This document shows positions 6,879-11,154 of a stretch of 11,154 bases of DNA, piece after piece (position 1 is the stretch's first letter; every line of letters starts with the position of its first letter). Source of the stretch: Erythrobacter donghaensis. Its GTDB lineage: Bacteria; Pseudomonadota; Alphaproteobacteria; Sphingomonadales; Sphingomonadaceae. A program made the position numbers and the translations under genes. The stretch is from the NCBI RefSeq assembly GCF_001557325.1, contig NZ_LSJS01000325.1, positions 1 to 11,154 of the forward strand, read 5' to 3'. Under the pieces are notes generated by a model. It was not told the DNA's origin. It worked only from the letters and a program-made list of their open reading frames with translations, and made no database searches.

Positions 6879-8954
6879 GTGCGCCACGCAAGAATCTTCA
6901 CGAACCTGACCAGTCAATTCGCTGCATGGCTGCTTGCACTCCTCGCAAGCATCGCGCTGCTCGGCGCGCCCGCCCATGCGCAGCAGAGCGCCTCGCCCGA
7001 TCCGCTGATCGGGTCGGACAATATCGCGGTCACCCTCCATGCCGAAGGCGCGCCTGCCGAGGGCAAGGAGTGGCTGCTCGCGCTGCATTTCGTGCCCAAG
7101 GGGCCGGAGTGGCACGGCTATTGGTCGAACCCCGGCGATGCGGGGGCGGGGATGGTGCTTGCGCTCGACTTGCCGCCCGATTGGGAAGTGGGCGAGGCGC
7201 GCTATCCGGTGCCCAAGCGGCTGGTGGTCGCGGGCCTGATGAACCACGTCTATGAAGGCCCCTACACCGTGCTGGTGCCGGTCACCCCGGGGCCGAGCGT
7301 CAAGAACTTTACCGGGCCGGTCGGGGGCACGGTCGATTACCTCGCCTGCACCGACCAGATCTGCGTGCCGCAATTCGCGCGGCTGTCTGCGGCGGCGGGC
7401 GGCGATTTCGCGCGCTGGCGGGCCGAGGCCGCGCCGCTGCTCGATGCACGCGCGGCCTTCGCGATTTCGGGCAAGACGCTGCGGGTGGCGATCCCGATCC
7501 CTGAGAGCGTGGCGCTTGCCGATCCCTATGTCTTCATCGCCAACAAGCAGCTCGTCTCCTATTCCGCCGCGCAGACCTTCCGGCGCAAGGGCGACCTGCT
7601 GATCGCAGAGATCCCGCTCGACGAGTTCGGGTCGGGCAAGGCCGAGGCGCTGTCCGGCATCCTCGCTTTCGGGGACGGGAGCGGGGTGCGCTTCGCCGCC
7701 GATCTCGGCACGGTGCCCACCGGGGGCGAGCAGGTGGCGGGGCCGAGGAACACCGCCGCCCCGCCGCTCTGGACGCTGGTGCTGGGCGCGCTGCTCGGCG
7801 GCCTTCTCCTCAACATCATGCCCTGCGTCTTCCCGATCCTGAGCCTCAAGGCGATCGCGCTCGCCCGCGCCGGGGAGAGCGAGGCCAAGGCGCGCGCCGA
7901 GGGGCTCGCCTATACCGCGGGCGTGGTGCTTGCCTGCGTGGCGCTGGGCGCGGCGCTGCTCGCGCTGCGGGCGGCGGGCGAGCAGGTCGGCTGGGCGTTC
8001 CAGTTGCAGCAGCCCGGCGTCGTCGTCGGCCTGCTGGTGCTCGCCGCCGCGATCACTGCCAACTTCGCCGGGCTGTTCGAACTCCCTGCGATCTCGGTGA
8101 GCATGGGCGGCGAGAAGACCGGGGCCTTCGCGACCGGGCTGCTCGCGGCCTTCGTGGCGACGCCGTGCACCGGGCCGTTCATGGCGGCGGCGCTGGGCGC
8201 GGCGCTGCTGCTGCCGGTGCCGCAGGCGCTGCTGCTCTTCGCGCTGCTGGGGCTGGGGCTGGCGCTGCCCTTCCTGTTGCTCGGCTTCGTGCCGCCCTTG
8301 CGGCGCAGGCTTCCCAAGCCCGGCGCGTGGATGGAGCGCTTCCGGCGGATCATGGCGATCCCGATGGGCCTCACCGCGCTGGCGCTGGTGTGGCTGACGG
8401 TGCAGCTGGGCGGGCGCAGCTTCGGGATCATCGCGCTGGTGCTGGTGGCAGGCGTGCTGCTGGCGCTGTTCGTGGTCGGCAAGCTGCAGCGCGGGGGCAA
8501 GATGGCGTGGCCCGCCTTCGGGCTGGTCGCCGCGCCCTTCCTCGCCTTTGCGCTGATTGCGCTGCCCAATGTCTACGAGGCCAAGGCGGGCGAGGTGCAC
8601 GAGAGCATCCTTGCGCCGCAAGCCTTCAGTGCCGATACGCTCGCCGCCGCGCGTGCGAGTGGCAAGCCGGTGTTCCTCTACTTCACTGCCGACTGGTGCG
8701 TGACCTGCAAGGTCAACGAGGCCTCCTCGATCGAGCGCGAGAGCACCCGTGCGGCCTTCGAGAAGGCGGGGGTGGTGACGATCGTGGGCGACTGGACGCG
8801 GCGCGATGCGGCGATCACGCAGTTCCTGACCGAGCAGGGCGCGGCGGGCGTGCCGCTCTACCTGTGGTATGCGCCCGGCGCTGCCAGCCCCGAGCAATTG
8901 CCGCAGGTGCTGACCCCCGATCTGCTGGCGGAGAAGGCCTCAGCGGGCCGCTGA
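6879..8954 (+). CDS. dsbD: DsbD-family thiol:disulfide interchange protein, long form (mirror copy)
   Basis: This is the mirror copy of the gene at 2201-4276, easiest to read here because it lies on the plus strand. The cysteine codons are C157 at 7347, C162 at 7362, C316 at 7824, C430 at 8166, C607 at 8697 and C610 at 8706. Order of parts: signal peptide (1-34), periplasmic N-terminal domain, about eight membrane helices (the first around 297-318, the last around 542-564), and the thioredoxin-like domain with WCVTCK. The GTG at 6879 is preferred over the ATG at 6819. The later start has its own Shine-Dalgarno and gives a compact signal peptide, while the ATG would add 20 mostly basic residues and overlap the neighbouring gene. 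The 3' end overlaps the convergent lipoprotein gene by 15 bp. Confidence 0.91.
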   Translation: MRHARIFTNLTSQFAAWLLALLASIALLGAPAHAQQSASPDPLIGSDNIAVTLHAEGAPAEGKEWLLALHFVPKGPEWHGYWSNPGDAGAGMVLALDLPPDWEVGEARYPVPKRLVVAGLMNHVYEGPYTVLVPVTPGPSVKNFTGPVGGTVDYLACTDQICVPQFARLSAAAGGDFARWRAEAAPLLDARAAFAISGKTLRVAIPIPESVALADPYVFIANKQLVSYSAAQTFRRKGDLLIAEIPLDEFGSGKAEALSGILAFGDGSGVRFAADLGTVPTGGEQVAGPRNTAAPPLWTLVLGALLGGLLLNIMPCVFPILSLKAIALARAGESEAKARAEGLAYTAGVVLACVALGAALLALRAAGEQVGWAFQLQQPGVVVGLLVLAAAITANFAGLFELPAISVSMGGEKTGAFATGLLAAFVATPCTGPFMAAALGAALLLPVPQALLLFALLGLGLALPFLLLGFVPPLRRRLPKPGAWMERFRRIMAIPMGLTALALVWLTVQLGGRSFGIIALVLVAGVLLALFVVGKLQRGGKMAWPAFGLVAAPFLAFALIALPNVYEAKAGEVHESILAPQAFSADTLAAARASGKPVFLYFTADWCVTCKVNEASSIERESTRAAFEKAGVVTIVGDWTRRDAAITQFLTEQGAAGVPLYLWYAPGAASPEQLPQVLTPDLLAEKASAGR

Positions 8955-9515
8955 TCCCGTCGGCGGGATGACCGGCTCCGGCGGCTCCGGCTCGCCCCGG
9001 CACGCCTCGACCAGCGCCATCGGCAACGGACTCGGGTTGAGCCGCACCAGCCCCGCACCCGGCACCGTCACCGTCGCCTCGCGCTCGGGCTTCAAGGCGT
9101 CCCATTCAGGGGTGAGCGCGGGCACCTCGCCCGCCCACACCCGCTGGCCCCTGAGGCTCGCCGCCTCGACGGGAAAGCGCCCGATATAGCCGTTGCCGAT
9201 CAGCGCGAGGAGCGCGCTCGCGCCCGGATCGGCGGGGGCGTGGCGGGTGATCTTCAGCCGTGCCTCGGCGCCCCCGGGATCGAGGCACTCGAGCGCGAGC
9301 AGCACCGGCTGGCCCGGCACGCCGTAGACCAGCCGCAAGGGGTTGGCCGTGCTCGCCCACACCGCGCCGGTCACGTCGGGCGAGGCGATCGGGGCCGAGG
9401 GGCCGTCGACCGGTGCGAGCAGCGAGACCCGCGCCGCAGCGCTGTCGGTCGGCGGCGGCTTGCACCCCGCCAGACCCGCGAGGCCGAGCGCAGCGAGCGC
9501 GAGCGGCCCCCTCAT
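8940..9515 (-). CDS. Small putative lipoprotein of unknown function (mirror copy)
   Basis: The 191-aa product is identical to that of 1640-2215: lipobox LAGC with Cys18, further cysteines at 77 and 172, and a Pro/Glu-rich C-terminus. It begins inside the ATGA shared with the end of the S10 gene (9512-9515), and its stop lies within the last 15 bp of dsbD. The tight overlaps on both sides leave no room for a separate promoter or terminator, so it should be transcribed with the S10 gene. No domain was recognised. Confidence 0.76.
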   Translation of the reverse strand: MRGPLALAALGLAGLAGCKPPPTDSAAARVSLLAPVDGPSAPIASPDVTGAVWASTANPLRLVYGVPGQPVLLALECLDPGGAEARLKITRHAPADPGASALLALIGNGYIGRFPVEAASLRGQRVWAGEVPALTPEWDALKPEREATVTVPGAGLVRLNPSPLPMALVEACRGEPEPPEPVIPPTGSAAR

Positions 9516-11014
9516 CGCGCGCGGATGAAGTCGCGGATGTCGGCCGAGAGCTTCGCCCGGTCCTCGTCGCGGACATACATCATGTGCCCTGCGCCGTAAT
9601 ATTTCCACGTGATCCGGTCCTGCGGTATCCCGGCGCGCTTCAGGGAATATTCCGCGCCGAAGAAGGGCGTGGCGAAATCGTAATAGCCTTGCGCGTTGAA
9701 CACCCTGAGGCCGCTGTTCTGGCGCATCGCCTGGCCGATCAGCGGGGCGATGTTGAGATAGGCCCCGCGCCCCCCGCCGCCCAGCGACCAGTCCCACTGC
9801 CCGCCGACATTGCCGATCGCCTGGTAGTGGCGGTCGGTCCGGTAGCCCAGCGTCTCGCGCGACCAGATGTTGATCGCGGCGGTGTAGCCCGCGTCGATCC
9901 CGTAGAAGCTCGGATCGTCATCGGGCGTCTCGCCGGCATTGTCGTAGTCCTTGCCGGTGTAGCGCGCGTCGAGCCGCCCGATGGTGAGCCCCCGGTCGCG
10001 CAGCAGCTCCTTGTAGAAGCGCTGGTCGGTGACGCGCAGGTTGGCCTGATCGAGATAGGTTTCGGAAAGGCCGGTGAGGCGGGCGAGTTCCTTCCTCACC
10101 GCCGCGCGTTCCTCGGCGGGCAAGTCCTCGCCCTTCAGAAGCGCGGTGGCGAAAGGCCCGATCGCGAAGGCCCGCGCCTCGGCCACGATCGCCTCCACCG
10201 ACGGCGCCTCGACCTTGCCGTGATACCAGGCGGCGGCGGCCATGTTGGGCAGGGTGACGATATAGGCGAGCTCGTTGCCCGGCGTGGGTTCGCGGCCCGC
10301 GAAGTCGAGAATTGTCGAGATCAGCACCAGCCCGTTCAATCCGACATCATTGTAGGTCGAGCCTTCCAGCTCATCCACGACCATCGCCGTGCGGCTGGTG
10401 CCGTAGCTCTCGCCGCCGAGGTATTTCGGCGAGGCCCAGCGGCCATTATCGGCAAGCCAGCGCCGGATCACCTGCGCGACGGCGCGCGCGTCCTGCCGCA
10501 ACCCGTAATACTTCTTGGGATCGGTTCCCGGCGTCAGATAGCTGAACCCCGTCCCCGGCGGGTCGATGAACACGAGGTCGGCGACATCGAGCAGGCTGTC
10601 GGGATTGTCGAGCAACGGGTAGGGCGGCGCGCCGTCGTCCCTCGCATCGCTCGGGATGGCGACGCGCTTGGGCCCGAAAGCGCCCATCTGCAACCACACC
10701 GAGCCCGAGCCCGGCCCGCCATTGAAGAGGAAGAACACCGGGCGGTTGGGGTCTGCCGGGGTCTTCACATAGGAGGTGGTGACGATCACCGCCTCGGCCT
10801 TGCCTGCCTCGTCCGACAGGATCGTGTCGGCAATGGTCGCCTTGTAGGCGATGCGCTGCCCCCCGAAGGTGCCGACGAGATCGCGCGAGCGCACCTGCGC
10901 CTCGGGCGAAGGTTTGGCGGCGGCCTCCATCTTGGGCGCATCCTGCGCGAGGGCGGGGGCAATGAGGGCGAGAGTGCCGGCGGCAGCCAGCAGGCCAAGG
11001 AATCGGGCGTTCAT
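9512..11014 (-). CDS. Secreted S10-family serine carboxypeptidase-like protein (mirror copy)
   Basis: This 500-aa product is identical to that of 141-1643: signal peptide cleaved after residue 23, NGGPGSGS at 98-105, nucleophile Ser203 in GESYG, Asp446 and His477, and no cysteines. It reads inward from the right terminal hairpin and is followed by the lipoprotein gene with a 4-base overlap. The start context (11015 onward on the minus strand) is again pyrimidine-rich, without a Shine-Dalgarno. It is probably the same locus as the left copy, represented twice. Confidence 0.9.
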   Translation of the reverse strand: MNARFLGLLAAAGTLALIAPALAQDAPKMEAAAKPSPEAQVRSRDLVGTFGGQRIAYKATIADTILSDEAGKAEAVIVTTSYVKTPADPNRPVFFLFNGGPGSGSVWLQMGAFGPKRVAIPSDARDDGAPPYPLLDNPDSLLDVADLVFIDPPGTGFSYLTPGTDPKKYYGLRQDARAVAQVIRRWLADNGRWASPKYLGGESYGTSRTAMVVDELEGSTYNDVGLNGLVLISTILDFAGREPTPGNELAYIVTLPNMAAAAWYHGKVEAPSVEAIVAEARAFAIGPFATALLKGEDLPAEERAAVRKELARLTGLSETYLDQANLRVTDQRFYKELLRDRGLTIGRLDARYTGKDYDNAGETPDDDPSFYGIDAGYTAAINIWSRETLGYRTDRHYQAIGNVGGQWDWSLGGGGRGAYLNIAPLIGQAMRQNSGLRVFNAQGYYDFATPFFGAEYSLKRAGIPQDRITWKYYGAGHMMYVRDEDRAKLSADIRDFIRAR

Positions 11015-11097
11015 GGGGGAAGGGGAGTGACAGGCTTGTGACGCGCGTTCAAGCCCCGCGCCGGTCAGGCGCGGCGGGCATCCCCGGTTCCGCCGCA
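11015..11097 (-). promoter_or_regulatory. Leader region upstream of the mirror-copy S10 gene
   Basis: This is the reverse complement of 58-140, with the small hairpin at 11056-11074 (7-bp arms, 5-base loop). No convincing promoter or ribosome site was found. Confidence 0.3.
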
Positions 11098-11154
11098 GTC
11101 GGTCTGCGAGGGCGCGGCGGGCGCGGCTCTTGCGCCGCGCCCTCGCAGACCGAC
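11098..11154. repeat. Right terminal hairpin
   Basis: This is the reverse complement of 1-57. Because the element is itself a hairpin, the 22-base arms read the same at both window ends in the same orientation (1-22 equals 11098-11119, and 36-57 equals 11133-11154). Only the loop is inverted. The window thus has both terminal inverted and short terminal direct repeats, a pattern that can mislead software looking for complete elements. Confidence 0.85.

Larger units (their letters stand above)
1..11154. repeat. Perfect inverted repeat (palindrome) spanning the whole window, two 5,577-base arms with no spacer
   Basis: The right arm (5578-11154) is the reverse complement of the left arm (1-5577). 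The two ends match base for base. The eight gene positions obey x + x' = 11155, and the four pairs of proteins are identical in sequence. The axis falls inside CCGCGG at 5575-5580. No spacer and no diverged positions were seen in the stretches compared by eye. Zero divergence, no loop, and symmetry that coincides exactly with the window limits are typical of a foldback contig or a chimera. Natural spacer-free palindromes of this size are normally unstable in bacteria because SbcCD-type nucleases cut the extruded hairpin. A real head-to-head duplication remains possible but less likely. Confidence 0.97.

Noticed and set aside
1..11154. CRISPR arrays, tRNA or rRNA genes, riboswitches
   Set aside because: No regularly spaced repeats, no tRNA-like cloverleaf or terminal CCA context, and no conserved rRNA segments were seen. 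Almost all bases are occupied by the eight coding regions.

Overview
This 11,154-base window is one 5,577-base sequence followed immediately by its own exact reverse complement. The symmetry axis lies between bases 5577 and 5578, inside a CCGCGG. Every position x pairs with 11155 minus x, and every gene on the left reappears on the opposite strand on the right with the same protein sequence. There is no spacer at the centre. Both outer ends are themselves strong hairpins. The window therefore holds four distinct genes, each present twice. A foldback or graph-traversal assembly artefact, or a chimera, is the most economical explanation. A true giant palindrome cannot be excluded from the sequence alone.

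The DNA is strongly GC-rich, with almost gap-free gene packing. The gene families point to an alphaproteobacterium, most plausibly Sphingomonadales of the Erythrobacter/Porphyrobacter/Sphingomonas kind. That is an inference from gene style and composition, not a database result. Nothing marks a virus, plasmid or transposon: no replication, partition, integrase, transposase, capsid or toxin gene is present.

Left half: a 57-base terminal hairpin, then a short leader. Next comes a secreted S10-family serine carboxypeptidase-like protein (141-1643, +), whose stop overlaps by ATGA the start of a small lipoprotein (1640-2215, +). This pair converges, with a 15-bp tail overlap, on a gene for a long DsbD-type thiol:disulfide interchange protein (2201-4276, -). 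Only 50 bp separate that gene's GTG start from the divergent GTG start of a UbiH/COQ6-family flavin monooxygenase (4327-5562, +). The right half repeats this in mirror image: monooxygenase 5593-6828 (-), dsbD 6879-8954 (+), lipoprotein 8940-9515 (-), S10 protein 9512-11014 (-) and the terminal hairpin 11098-11154.

Three of the four products belong to the envelope. The S10 protein and the lipoprotein are exported, and DsbD carries reducing power from the cytoplasm to the periplasm. The fourth probably hydroxylates a ubiquinone precursor at the inner membrane face. They look like ordinary chromosomal housekeeping genes, not a dedicated system. I see no previously undescribed system here; the real anomaly is the architecture of the window.
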